The notes below the pieces were generated by a model. That model was not told the origin of the DNA and did not search any database. It saw only the letters and a program-made list of their open reading frames with translations. Below, in pieces: positions 18,661 to 26,395 of a stretch of 42,917 nt of DNA (the stretch's first letter is position 1; each line of letters opens with the position of its first letter). This DNA is from Candidatus Kuenenia stuttgartensis (GTDB lineage Bacteria; Planctomycetota; Phycisphaerae; Phycisphaerales; SM1A02): assembly GCA_945902075.1 (NCBI GenBank), contig CAMDMA010000032.1:1-42917 (forward strand), in the 5' to 3' direction. A program made the translations under genes and the position numbers.

Positions 18661-18686
18661 CTGTGTGATACGAGCGTATGACACAG
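18661..18686. promoter_or_regulatory. 26-bp palindrome upstream of recQ
   Basis: Two 12-bp arms (CTGTGTGATACG and CGTATGACACAG) flank a 2-bp centre and match in 11 of 12 positions. The element begins 25 nt before the recQ ATG, in the 125-bp gap between recQ and the DUF885 gene. Length and symmetry suggest an operator for a dimeric regulator; a cruciform or hairpin is the alternative. Confidence 0.5.
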
Positions 18687-18760
18687 AGCGCGAGTATTGG
18701 ATTGAAGCGACCGGCACGCAGCGATTTCATCCCTGTGGACTCATTTCTTGCGACTCATTT

Positions 18761-20569
18761 TTATGGCTCACTTTTCGTCGCAAGCTTCGAGCGTGCGATC
18801 CATGCGTCGACGTTGCGCTCAAGTTGGTCGAGGGGAATGGGGCCATTGAGGAGGACGGCGTCGTGAAACGATCGAATGTCAAACGCCGCGCCGAGTGCCG
18901 CTTCCGACTTTGTGCGCAGCCGACGAATCGTGAGCTCGCCAATCTTGTATCCGCATGCTTGTCCAGGCCAGCCGATGTAGCGGTCGACCTCGTTCACGAT
19001 GTTGAGTTCGGACAACGCGGTATTCGCCTTCATGAAGTCAATCGCCCGCTGTCGCGACCATCCAAACGCGTGCATTCCCGGGTCGACGACCAGCCTGCAT
19101 GAGCGCCACATTTCATAGAGCAGCCGACCAAAGTCGTCGTAGGGGTCCTCAAAAAACCCCATTTCAATCCCGAGTCGTTCGGCATAGAGCGCCCATCCCT
19201 CTGTGAAAGCGGTGGAACTAAGGTCCTTACGAAACTCACGCATGCCCTCAAGTTCCTGCGCGAGCGCAATCTGAAAGTGGTGGCCAGGAACCGCCTCGTG
19301 GAGCGAAAGCGGGATGAACTCGTAGGTTGGCCGCTGGTCGAGCGCGTAGGTGTTTGCGTAGAACCAGCCGGGTTCGCCGCGTTCCGGACTTCCTGGCTGG
19401 TAGTACGCGGTGGTCTGCGCAGGCGCCATGAACTTGGGGATCTCTCGCACGCCATAGGTCAGGCGTGGGCAGGTTGCGAACAGGCTCGGCAACTTCGGAT
19501 CGATACGCTTACAGACCTCGCGGTAGCGCGCGAGAAGATCGTCCGCGGTTGTGCAGTAGAAGCGGGGATCGCTGCGAAGAAACGCGATAAACGCGGCGAA
19601 CCGCGCATCATCGGTCATGGCCGCGCGCGCCGGATCGGCGGCGTACCAGTCGGTTCGCGCGATGACCTGCATCATTTCAGCACGAATGCGGGCGACTTCT
19701 TGAAGTCCAGTCTCGTGAATTTCCTTGGCGGTGAGATTGGTTGTGGTGTGCGATTTGAGTTCGTATGCGTACCACGCAAGTCCATTTTTCATCTCGCTCG
19801 CGGCGATCGAATCACGGCAGCGGGGGAGATATTCGTCCACGAAAAACGCAGCGAACATGGTGAGCGCGGTGTCGATCGGATCGAGTCGCGTCTCGAAATC
19901 AGCGAGTAATGCTGCGCGCTGTTCGGGCGTGATTGACTTCGGAAGCGAGGCGAACGGCTTTCGCAACGAATCCCTGATGCTCTGCCGCGCTGCGCGGATC
20001 TGTGCGGGCACTTGTTCCACAGTGACCTTCGGCGGCATCACGCCCGCTTCGATTCCCGCGCGCATCACCTCGATCGTTCCGAGGAGCGAGCCAGGCACTC
20101 CGGCGAGCCTGCGCACATAGGCTTCGTAATCGTCGTAGTCGGCGAACGTCCCAAGGTCGCCCATTTGCGCGATCTCTTGGTGCGGCCCAAATCGCCCACC
20201 GACAGGCATCATCCAACCACCAAACGCGAAGCCATCAATTGACAACGCGAGGTCACGCGTCAGCAGCGCAAGGTCCAAACGGTCTCCATCGGAGAGCGTC
20301 GCGGGATCGACCCCGCGGAGATCACTGAGGAAGATCTCGAGTTGCGCCTCGCGTTTGTGGACGCCTGCGAGCGAGGTATCAGTCAACTCGCCTGCACGCA
20401 GTTCAACGCCGCGGCGGAGCGCCATCTCTGGGTAGACCGTGAGTCGCCATGCTTCGTACTCATCGGCAAGTTGTCGAAAGCGATCCGTGGCCGGACTGAG
20501 CTCGTCCGCGACGGCGATCGTTGGGGACAGCGCAAGAAGAAGTGCCAGGAGTGCGAGGCGGGCGGGCAT
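18761..20569 (-). CDS. Exported DUF885 family protein (putative metallopeptidase-like)
   Basis: Protein of 602 residues belonging to the DUF885 family, whose members are mostly uncharacterised and resemble zinc peptidases. The recognisable motif is HEAVPGHH in the C-terminal half, with a downstream EGWALYAERLG segment; together these could supply metal ligands and a catalytic Glu. A signal peptide (MPARLALLALLLALSPTIAVA) predicts export. I chose the ATG at 20569 because it opens the signal peptide and has a TACGCT box 6 nt upstream; the frame is open to 20701 but overlaps the divergent ACT gene there. Substrate and activity are unknown. Confidence 0.88.
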   Translation of the reverse strand: MPARLALLALLLALSPTIAVADELSPATDRFRQLADEYEAWRLTVYPEMALRRGVELRAGELTDTSLAGVHKREAQLEIFLSDLRGVDPATLSDGDRLDLALLTRDLALSIDGFAFGGWMMPVGGRFGPHQEIAQMGDLGTFADYDDYEAYVRRLAGVPGSLLGTIEVMRAGIEAGVMPPKVTVEQVPAQIRAARQSIRDSLRKPFASLPKSITPEQRAALLADFETRLDPIDTALTMFAAFFVDEYLPRCRDSIAASEMKNGLAWYAYELKSHTTTNLTAKEIHETGLQEVARIRAEMMQVIARTDWYAADPARAAMTDDARFAAFIAFLRSDPRFYCTTADDLLARYREVCKRIDPKLPSLFATCPRLTYGVREIPKFMAPAQTTAYYQPGSPERGEPGWFYANTYALDQRPTYEFIPLSLHEAVPGHHFQIALAQELEGMREFRKDLSSTAFTEGWALYAERLGIEMGFFEDPYDDFGRLLYEMWRSCRLVVDPGMHAFGWSRQRAIDFMKANTALSELNIVNEVDRYIGWPGQACGYKIGELTIRRLRTKSEAALGAAFDIRSFHDAVLLNGPIPLDQLERNVDAWIARSKLATKSEP

Positions 20570-20575
20570 CGGGGA

Positions 20576-20581
20576 AGCGTA
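20576..20581 (-). promoter_or_regulatory. Putative -10 box of the DUF885 gene (leaderless)
   Basis: TACGCT on the minus strand ends 6 nt before the ATG at 20569. The same hexamer precedes trpE. No Shine-Dalgarno is present. Confidence 0.45.
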
Positions 20582-20663
20582 CCGCATCAGATTTTCGTCA
20601 CGCACTCTGATCCACTGATGTCGCGGCCTTGTATTCGCACTGCTTCGCCGCGCGTTGATCGGG

Positions 20664-20669
20664 TAGCAT
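20664..20669 (+). promoter_or_regulatory. Putative -10 box of the ACT gene (leaderless)
   Basis: TAGCAT ends 9 nt before the ATG at 20679. The 9-nt gap (CTTCCTTCC) contains no Shine-Dalgarno. The same hexamer occurs upstream of resB. Confidence 0.5.
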
Positions 20670-20678
20670 CTTCCTTCC

Positions 20679-21149
20679 ATGAGCATGATGCCCCCGGACA
20701 CGGAAATCGGTTACGCACCCCCAATGGTGCGGCATTTCAGCATCTTTCTCGACAACCGCGTCGGCAAGCTCCTCGAGTTACTCGGCGGGCTTGATGAAGA
20801 GGGCAACGTCGCGGTTCGCGCGATTTCAATTCTGGACAGTTCGGACTATGCCGTGATTCGCCTGCTTGTCGATAAACCGGCGACGGCGCGCGCGATTCTC
20901 GACAAGCACCAGTTCGCCGTTTGTGAGACCGGAGTCCTCGTTGCCGAACTCAGTACCGGACATGAGCTCCATCACCTCTGCAAGTTTCTGCTTGCGGCAG
21001 AGCTCAATATTCATTTCGCGTATCCGACCATGCCACGGGCTTCTGGCGAGGCGACAGTGGTACTCTCGACCGATGACAACACGCTCGCGGGCCAAATCCT
21101 GCGACGCAAGGGTTTTCGCCTCCTCGGCGAAAGCGATCTCGAACTCTGA
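20679..21149 (+). CDS. Tandem ACT-domain protein
   Basis: Small cytoplasmic protein of 156 residues that appears to be two ACT-like folds, about residues 17-85 (VRHFSIFLDNRVGKLLELL, then a strand-rich AVIRLLVDK) and about 88-155. ACT domains bind small ligands, usually amino acids, to regulate enzymes. The arrangement resembles stand-alone planctomycete ACT proteins and distantly the small subunit of acetolactate synthase, but no partner enzyme is adjacent, so the ligand and target are unknown. It is followed after 45 bp by the CDGSH gene, possibly in the same transcript. Confidence 0.82.
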   Translation: MSMMPPDTEIGYAPPMVRHFSIFLDNRVGKLLELLGGLDEEGNVAVRAISILDSSDYAVIRLLVDKPATARAILDKHQFAVCETGVLVAELSTGHELHHLCKFLLAAELNIHFAYPTMPRASGEATVVLSTDDNTLAGQILRRKGFRLLGESDLEL

Positions 21150-21194
21150 GCGCGCAACGCGCAGCCCACCGCCAGCTTTTCTGGGAGCACCTCT

Positions 21195-21401
21195 ATGGCA
21201 CGCATCGTGAAACTTGACGCAACCGGCCCCGTGAAGGTTGAGCCGTCTGACAAGCCCATCTTCGTCTGCGCCTGTGGGCTCTCGAAGAAGTTCCCCCTTT
21301 GCGACGGGAGTCATAAGCCCACGCGTGAAGAGGAACCCGGTTGCACCTACAGATATTGCGCCGAAACAAACGCGGTGCTCGAGAAGTCCGTCGACCGATG
21401 A
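21195..21401 (+). CDS. CDGSH iron-sulfur domain protein
   Basis: A 68-residue protein with one CDGSH domain that binds a [2Fe-2S] cluster through three Cys and one His: Cys25 and Cys27 (CAC), Cys36 and His40 (CDGSH). Bacterial versions of this size are small soluble redox or cluster-transfer proteins; the partner is unknown. A GGGAG about 7 nt before the ATG supports the start. It lies 45 bp after the ACT gene and ends 32 bp before the convergent cyclophilin gene. Confidence 0.95.
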   Translation: MARIVKLDATGPVKVEPSDKPIFVCACGLSKKFPLCDGSHKPTREEEPGCTYRYCAETNAVLEKSVDR

Positions 21402-21433
21402 CACGGTCGTGACAGCCTTCCATCAGTCTTCCA

Positions 21434-22903
21434 TCAGCTTTTGGGGGGCGAGGCAGGCTGCCCTGGCTTTGATGATGGAATCGGCCCGAGGTTGATCGGA
21501 GCCGTCGCGCTCGGAACGGTGCCGAGTGATCCGCCCACGCCGCCGCTGCCGACCGACTTCACCGCAGGGGCCTGATTACCACCTTCGGCCGCCGAGCGCG
21601 GCATGGAATAGTTGCCGGTTGAGTCGGTCGAAAATCGGGTGCCGGTGTATTCGTGCGCGCGCTTTCGGATGACCCGCGCCGTGGCGATCGTGTCAGTCAA
21701 GTTGAGAGCGCGCGCGGTGTCGAGGCCATCGAACACCCGACCAAACACGGTGTAGTTGCCATCGAGGTCTTCGCGTGGCGCGAACAAAATCACGAATTGC
21801 ACGCCGCCTGTGTGTGGTGCTGGGGTTTCGGCAGCGCCGGTTGTGGGTCGCTGCTTCGCAAGAATGACTCGGCCAGAGAGCGGCGATCGTCGATTGAGTC
21901 GGTCGGTTTCATCAGGAATCGTCCAGCCGCCGGTTGAGTTTCCCCCGACCGCGCCCGACGCGGTTGCGGGATCCCCGCCCTGCGCGCCGAGGCCGCGGAG
22001 GATGCGATGAAAAGTCGTTCCGTCATAGTCGCCCGCCTCGACATGTTCGATGAAGTTTCCGACGGTCGCCGGCGCTTCCTCCTCGAAGAGTTCGAGCTGG
22101 ATCGAACCTTTCGTCGTGACCAATTCGACAAGCGGTAGGTCATCGCGCGCTTGGTCGCGCGCCATCGCAAGAAGCTCTTTGTCCCACATGTCACGCAGCG
22201 CTTGCACGCGGAAGGTGCCCTTACTGATCGCTTGCTGTTGCTCAGGAGAACGCGGTTGCGGAGCCGTGTTGTAGGCAGCCTGCGCCGAGTCGAAACGAAG
22301 GATTCCGGTGTAGGCGTCTCCAAGCACGATCTTGGCGTCGATGCTGCGCGTGGAAAAGTTGCGCTGCTCAATGACGGTGATGGCACGCTCAAAGCGCGCG
22401 GCAGCGATGAGCTCGCGGGCCCAAGCGATCGCGGCGGCTTCCGATGTGGGGTTTGCGGCAAGAAGCCGTTCGAATGCGCTGTCAATTGCTGCGTCATCGC
22501 CAAGCCAGATGGCGATTTGCGCGCGCGCCGGAAGCAGGCGGAGCATCATCTCGCGCGAGGTGGTTGGTGCGTTGAGGTCGTTGTCGATCGTGCTTGCGAG
22601 GCTGACAATGTCGGCTCGCGTTGCGTCATCGATGGTGCCACGCGACTTGATGTACGTCGAGAGGTCGCGAAATCGCTGCTCGCTGACCGAGAGTGGAGGT
22701 GGTAGAGGAACCGCAGGTTTTTGCGTTGCTTTGGGCGCGAGCGTCGGATTGCCACCCGGAGGCACCGGGATCGGTGTGATGGTTTGTGCCGACGCTGCGA
22801 AACTGCACGCGAAACTGCACGCGAAACTGCCGACAAAGCGAAGAGCGGACGATGCGGAACGTTGCGATGTGGAGTGAGACGGCATCATCAGGTGTGCTTT
22901 CAT
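21434..22903 (-). CDS. Exported cyclophilin-type peptidyl-prolyl isomerase with N-terminal helical region
   Basis: Exported protein of 489 residues. The N-terminal half (about residues 60-270) is helical and TPR-like, possibly a substrate-binding or scaffold region. The cyclophilin domain is at about 275-430, with IQLELFEEEAPATVGNF, a TTFHRILRGLGAQGGDP motif and NYTVFGRVFDGLD. A low-complexity Pro/Gly/Ser tail follows. The signal peptide contains a repeated FACS motif from a 12-bp DNA repeat. I chose the ATG at 22903 because GGAG lies 6 nt upstream and it opens the signal peptide; the frame is open to 22996 but that would overlap the upstream gene. It follows the PTPS-like gene by 53 bp. Confidence 0.9.
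   Translation of the reverse strand: MKAHLMMPSHSTSQRSASSALRFVGSFACSFACSFAASAQTITPIPVPPGGNPTLAPKATQKPAVPLPPPLSVSEQRFRDLSTYIKSRGTIDDATRADIVSLASTIDNDLNAPTTSREMMLRLLPARAQIAIWLGDDAAIDSAFERLLAANPTSEAAAIAWARELIAAARFERAITVIEQRNFSTRSIDAKIVLGDAYTGILRFDSAQAAYNTAPQPRSPEQQQAISKGTFRVQALRDMWDKELLAMARDQARDDLPLVELVTTKGSIQLELFEEEAPATVGNFIEHVEAGDYDGTTFHRILRGLGAQGGDPATASGAVGGNSTGGWTIPDETDRLNRRSPLSGRVILAKQRPTTGAAETPAPHTGGVQFVILFAPREDLDGNYTVFGRVFDGLDTARALNLTDTIATARVIRKRAHEYTGTRFSTDSTGNYSMPRSAAEGGNQAPAVKSVGSGGVGGSLGTVPSATAPINLGPIPSSKPGQPASPPKS
22797..22832. repeat. 12-bp tandem repeat in a signal peptide
   Basis: Two exact 12-bp units (GCGAAACTGCAC on the + strand at 22797 and 22809) and a third matching 10 of 12 bases encode the SFAC repeats of the cyclophilin signal peptide. 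Slippage would lengthen or shorten the hydrophobic core by 4 residues. Confidence 0.85.
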
Positions 22904-22956
22904 GGCTAGCTCCGGCCAGGGCGAACGCGCGCCTTTGCGAGTCGGTTCAGAGTCGG

Positions 22957-23853
22957 TCACGCGGGGTATCGGCAACTCGTCTTCTCTGTCTCCCAAACAC
23001 GGACGAAATGCAGCGCTCCACCGCGCGCGGCGATAGGCGCAACGAGTAGCCCGTGACAGACGCGGGCGATGTTCTCGACCGACGGATTGATGGTCGCGAA
23101 TTCGGGACAGTCAAGGTTGAGGTGCTTATGGTCGAAGCGGCGCATGATCTCCGCGTCGACGATCGCGCCGATCGCATCGAAGCTCATGGGTGCATCATCG
23201 CCAACGGCAACACCGACTTCGATGCGGTAGTTGTGGCCATGCCCATTCGGATTGTTGCACTTCCCGAAGGTCGCCAAGTTCTCCGCGTCGGTGAGTTCGG
23301 GAAGATGCAATCGGTGCGACGCTGCAAACTCGAAAGTCTCGGTCAGGATGGTGAGTGCAGGCGTGGAACTTGGCATGGCAGGTATCAAGGAGGAGAGCGT
23401 GGGTCGCCAGTCGAGTCCGATGGACCGAAACGGGCTTGCTCGGTAGGTGAGGGCAGCAAGGGGAGCAGGAAGAAGCGCGCGGATCGCAGTGGCGCCGGAT
23501 CGGAGGAGCTCGCCAGCATCGAACGGAGTACCGGTGAGAGCTTCCGCGCGAAGCGCGTCCCTCACCAGTGGAGGAAACACGGAGCGAACGGCACGATCGA
23601 TGGTCGTGATGTCGATGAGGTATCCGGTGCGGTCCGGCTCCCCGCGGCAGACGACCTCGAACTCGCCGATCGCTCCAAGTCCGAGCGCGGCAGCGCCAGC
23701 GAGGCCGGGCTTGAAGCGGCCGCCGGGGTCGGAGGGTCGCGCGTCGCCCCGGTCTTTCACGTGCAATCCAGTGATCGTAACCGTAGTAGCAGCAGTATCT
23801 TGCGGCGTGCATGCGGTGATTGCGAGGCGAACGGTTCGGGCGAGTTCAAGCAT
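22957..23853 (-). CDS. Tandem 6-pyruvoyl-tetrahydropterin synthase-like protein
   Basis: Protein of 298 residues with two PTPS/QueD-type halves. The C-terminal half (about 170-298) keeps the zinc ligands His180, His205 and His207, the catalytic Cys199 in KCNNPNGHGHNY, the FDHKHLN segment and Glu288 (VWETE). Its wording resembles true PTPS, including eukaryotic enzymes, more than QueD, whose Cys motif is shorter. The N-terminal half (about 1-150) keeps the strand pattern (IGEFEVVCRGEPDRTGYLIDI) but has lost the metal-binding histidines, so it is probably structural. It may act in tetrahydropterin or queuosine-like pathways, or in a folate bypass; context does not decide. I chose the ATG at 23853 because the domain begins there. 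Confidence 0.87.
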   Translation of the reverse strand: MLELARTVRLAITACTPQDTAATTVTITGLHVKDRGDARPSDPGGRFKPGLAGAAALGLGAIGEFEVVCRGEPDRTGYLIDITTIDRAVRSVFPPLVRDALRAEALTGTPFDAGELLRSGATAIRALLPAPLAALTYRASPFRSIGLDWRPTLSSLIPAMPSSTPALTILTETFEFAASHRLHLPELTDAENLATFGKCNNPNGHGHNYRIEVGVAVGDDAPMSFDAIGAIVDAEIMRRFDHKHLNLDCPEFATINPSVENIARVCHGLLVAPIAARGGALHFVRVWETEKTSCRYPA

Positions 23854-24117
23854 GGGTCGGGAAGGGCACTTCTGTGGTCCGTTTTCAAAATTGCTGCAAG
23901 GTAAGGAGTGAACCGTGTCGAAAAAGACGATATTCTTCTCCACGTAGGGTGTTTACCTACCCCCCTTGCCCCCGGAAGGGCTCGGTCTGAGGCTCTGTCT
24001 CGACCGGGCCTCTTTTTTGGCCCTCGTTTGAGGAGCGTTCGGGGGTTGGGCCTTTCGCCGAACCGCAAAGCAGTTTGGGGTCGCGGCCGCATGAGAAGCT
24101 TTGTTGGCGTTTGTTCC
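23854..24117. other. Intergenic region without a gene
   Basis: The 264 bp between the PTPS-like gene and ydjY, both on the minus strand, hold no supportable gene. It should contain the PTPS promoter and the ydjY operon terminator. A GGGCC/GGCCC stem with an 8-nt T-rich loop lies at 24006-24023, but there is no U-tract on the minus strand. The + strand frame from 23908 lacks a family match and overlaps coding sequence. Confidence 0.6.
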
Positions 24118-25056
24118 TTATCGGGACGGATCTGTCGCGTTTATGGCTCCGTCCGGCCCTTTCGGCTGGTTTGGAAGGGAAAGTCGGAGGATTACGGTCG
24201 TACCGGGCTTGGGCATGCGCTCGGTAAAGACCTCCCAAGTTGGTGCTGCAGCGGAGGCCTGATCCGGAATGACATCAAGGCAGCCGATCGTCTCGTCGCC
24301 AAAGGTAACCAATCCAACGATCGAGCCACTTCCGTCCGCAACGTAGCGTTCGCGGCCTGTTCGTAGATCGGTGTGGAACCGTGAGCCACCAAAGACAAAG
24401 CGATTCGGTGGGGGGGCGCTGGCACCCTTACCTAGTGGCGCCTCACGAATGAAATCCGTGATCGCGCGCTCAGTTCCATCCGGAAGTCGGACAGTGATCT
24501 CGACGGGAGAGCCGTTTGGCGCGATCCCCGCGATCGTGGTTGCGACGATCTCATCCCCGCCATTCTGCTCGATGCCATGCTGATCGACGATCTCCGTCCA
24601 CCGGCCGGGTGCTCCGGGAACGAAGCCAGCAAGTAAAAGAGCAGCGTGCACTTCGCTGGCGAGTCCTTCGAAGGCGAAAAGCGATTCGTGCTCGCGTGTG
24701 CCGTGCTGGCAAACCAGTTGCTCAAGGAAGCCTGTGTCGAGCACGGCGACAGCCTTCATCTCGACGATTTGTCGACTGCGATCGACGCGGAGCAGTGATG
24801 TCACATCGACAAACGCGACGGGTGCGGATGCGGGTGCGGGCGTCGTTGTGGGCGTAGTTGTTGGCGTCGTTGTGGGCGTCGGTGTTGGCGTCGACGCAAC
24901 CGCAATCGCGGGAGCTTCGTTTGCTCGTACTGGAGCGGAATCCGCTGTGCGCACGCGCTCTTGCGGCGCACACGCGCACAACAACACACTCACAAGGATC
25001 ACCTGCCCGAGCTTCCCGTTCAACCCGCGAGTCAGGCGAATCAACGCCAGATTCAC
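24118..25056 (-). CDS. YdjY-domain lipoprotein
   Basis: Predicted envelope protein of 312 residues. It starts at a GTG (25056) that overlaps the ruvC stop by 4 bp (GTGA). An N-terminal hydrophobic stretch ends in VLLCAC, a possible lipobox. A Thr/Pro-rich linker follows, then a YdjY-like domain (about residues 85-300) with CQHGTREHESL, SEVHAALLLAGFVPGAPG, RFVFGGSRFHTD and EVFTERMPKPGT, a pattern common in planctomycetes. The function of the domain is unknown. An ATG start at 25146 is possible but would lie deep within ruvC. It is the last gene of the ABC ATPase-ruvC-ydjY operon. Confidence 0.85.
   Translation of the reverse strand: MNLALIRLTRGLNGKLGQVILVSVLLCACAPQERVRTADSAPVRANEAPAIAVASTPTPTPTTTPTTTPTTTPAPASAPVAFVDVTSLLRVDRSRQIVEMKAVAVLDTGFLEQLVCQHGTREHESLFAFEGLASEVHAALLLAGFVPGAPGRWTEIVDQHGIEQNGGDEIVATTIAGIAPNGSPVEITVRLPDGTERAITDFIREAPLGKGASAPPPNRFVFGGSRFHTDLRTGRERYVADGSGSIVGLVTFGDETIGCLDVIPDQASAAAPTWEVFTERMPKPGTTVILRLSLPNQPKGPDGAINATDPSR
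24841..24892. repeat. 12-bp imperfect tandem repeat in ydjY
   Basis: About four imperfect 12-bp units of the type GGCGTCGTTGTG encode the TPTP/TTTP linker between the lipobox and the YdjY domain. Confidence 0.7.
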
Positions 25057-25586
25057 GCGACACCTCGTAGTCGTCGACCGCCACAGAGGGCGATCCCAAT
25101 CGCGTCGGCAACATCGGGGGGTTCGGGCATCGTGGCAAGCGCACACTGAGCCATCACCGCGCGCTGCATTTGCTGTTTGGTTGCGTTGCCGTTCCCGGTG
25201 AGCGCCTTCTTCACTTCGGCCGGTGGCAGCTCGGCAACGGGAATCCCTCGAAGTTCTGCTGCGAGCAGCACCACGCCCCGGCCATGCGCCATTTGGATCG
25301 CAGTGCGCGCGTGATCGGTGTGCGAGAACACCGCTTCGAGCGCCATATGAGTGGGTGTATGTTCGACAAGGAGAGCGGCGACATCCTCGTAGAGTTGGCG
25401 CAGCCGCGCGGCCAAGGTCGCGGTCGCACTCAGTCGAAAGATGCCAGCTTCGACGATGTTGCCATCGCCGCGCATATTGAAGTCGAGTACCGCGTAGCCA
25501 GCGATGCGCGTACCAGGATCAATTCCAAGTACGCGCGCATGCGGCTCGACACTGATCCAGGTACCACCGGCCTGGGTGCTTTTCAT
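25053..25586 (-). CDS. ruvC: Crossover junction endodeoxyribonuclease RuvC
   Basis: Holliday-junction resolvase of 177 residues that cuts branched DNA after RuvAB migration. The four acidic metal ligands are visible: Asp23 in GIDPG, Glu84 in LEAVF, and Asp158 and Asp161 in DVADAIGIAL. Other matches are the KKALTGNGNATKQQM segment. About 15 extra residues precede the usual RuvC start. The ATG overlaps the stop of the ABC ATPase gene by 4 bp, and its own stop overlaps the ydjY GTG by 4 bp. ruvA and ruvB are not in the window. Confidence 0.96.
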   Translation of the reverse strand: MKSTQAGGTWISVEPHARVLGIDPGTRIAGYAVLDFNMRGDGNIVEAGIFRLSATATLAARLRQLYEDVAALLVEHTPTHMALEAVFSHTDHARTAIQMAHGRGVVLLAAELRGIPVAELPPAEVKKALTGNGNATKQQMQRAVMAQCALATMPEPPDVADAIGIALCGGRRLRGVA

Positions 25587-26347
25587 GCATCCGCCCGCGC
25601 CATGCGGCCTCCACCGTCGCGGTCGCTCTCAAGATCGCCGTCGGCAAGTCGAACGACGCGTTCGCAGCGCGCGGCGATGCGATCGTCGTGGGTCACCATG
25701 ATGAGCGTGAGGCCCTTCGCGTGGAGTTCTTCGAAAGTCTCGAGGATCTGCTTACCTGTGGTCGAGTCGAGGTTTCCGGTGGGTTCATCCGCCATGAGGA
25801 TCGCTGGTCGACCGACGAGTGCGCGCGCAATCGCTGCACGTTGCTGCTGTCCACCGGAAAGCTCGCGTGGTCGGTGGTGCATGCGGTTGTCGAGTCCGAC
25901 GATCCGGAGACTTTCGGCCGCGCGATCACGGCGCTCCGGGCCGGAAACGCCCTGGTAAAGCAGGGGAATCTCCACGTTTTCAGCGATAGAAAGTTCGGAG
26001 ATTAGATTGAACGCTTGAAACACAAAGCCAATTTTCTGACCGCGGACGCGCGAAAGTTCGTCGTCGTCGAGGCTCTCCACCGCTGCACCGTCGAGTTCGT
26101 ATCGCCCTGCAGTCGGACGGTCGAGGCAGCCGAGTAGATTCATCAAGGTGCTCTTGCCGGAGCCGGAGGCGCCCATGATGGCGATGTACTCGCCGCGAGG
26201 GATCACAAGGTCGAGTCCGCGGAGCGCCTCGACGAGCACGCTGCCGTCGGGCTTGAAGTATGTCTTCTTGAGACCAATCAAGCGGGCAGCCGCGGGCGCG
26301 GTGCCTCCTGCGATCGTGGAGGCTCGGGGCGAAGGGGACGCGGGCAT
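25583..26347 (-). CDS. ABC transporter ATP-binding protein, MacB/LolD type
   Basis: ATPase of 254 residues, probably energising a membrane or envelope export complex. Walker A is GASGSGKST (59-67), the signature is LSGGQQQR (163-170) and Walker B is ILMADEP (183-189). The FVFQAFNLISELSIAENVEIPLLYQG stretch is typical of the LolD/MacB group, which works with FtsX-like permeases rather than solute-binding proteins. No permease is adjacent; an FtsX-like permease is encoded at the right edge of the window, but partnership is speculation. The ATG has no Shine-Dalgarno and a TACCAT box 8 nt upstream. It is the first gene of a three-gene overlapping operon and diverges from trpE across 48 bp. Confidence 0.94.
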   Translation of the reverse strand: MPASPSPRASTIAGGTAPAAARLIGLKKTYFKPDGSVLVEALRGLDLVIPRGEYIAIMGASGSGKSTLMNLLGCLDRPTAGRYELDGAAVESLDDDELSRVRGQKIGFVFQAFNLISELSIAENVEIPLLYQGVSGPERRDRAAESLRIVGLDNRMHHRPRELSGGQQQRAAIARALVGRPAILMADEPTGNLDSTTGKQILETFEELHAKGLTLIMVTHDDRIAARCERVVRLADGDLESDRDGGGRMARADA

Positions 26348-26355
26348 TGGGTCGG

Positions 26356-26361
26356 ATGGTA
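26356..26361 (-). promoter_or_regulatory. Putative -10 box of the ABC ATPase-ruvC-ydjY operon (leaderless)
   Basis: TACCAT on the minus strand ends 8 nt before the ATG at 26347, with no Shine-Dalgarno between. Confidence 0.5.
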
Positions 26362-26382
26362 GGTACTTACGCGCGGATCGGC

Positions 26383-26388
26383 TACGCT
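26383..26388 (+). promoter_or_regulatory. Putative -10 box of trpE (leaderless)
   Basis: TACGCT ends 7 nt before the GTG start of trpE. The intergenic space is only 48 bp and is shared with the divergent ABC operon, so both promoters must be very close to their start codons. Confidence 0.5.
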
Positions 26389-26395
26389 CCTGCGC

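Noticed and set aside
18661-18686. LexA (SOS) box upstream of recQ
   Set aside because: The CTGT and ACAG ends are 18 bp apart instead of the usual 8, so the palindrome is reported only as an unknown operator candidate.
24006-24023. Rho-independent terminator for the ydjY operon
   Set aside because: The stem is only 5 bp and the T-run is in the loop on the + strand, not after the stem on the minus strand.
23908-24366. Small + strand gene in the PTPS-ydjY gap
   Set aside because: It extends into ydjY in antisense, has no ribosome site or recognisable domain, and is rich in Arg and Gly as expected for chance frames.
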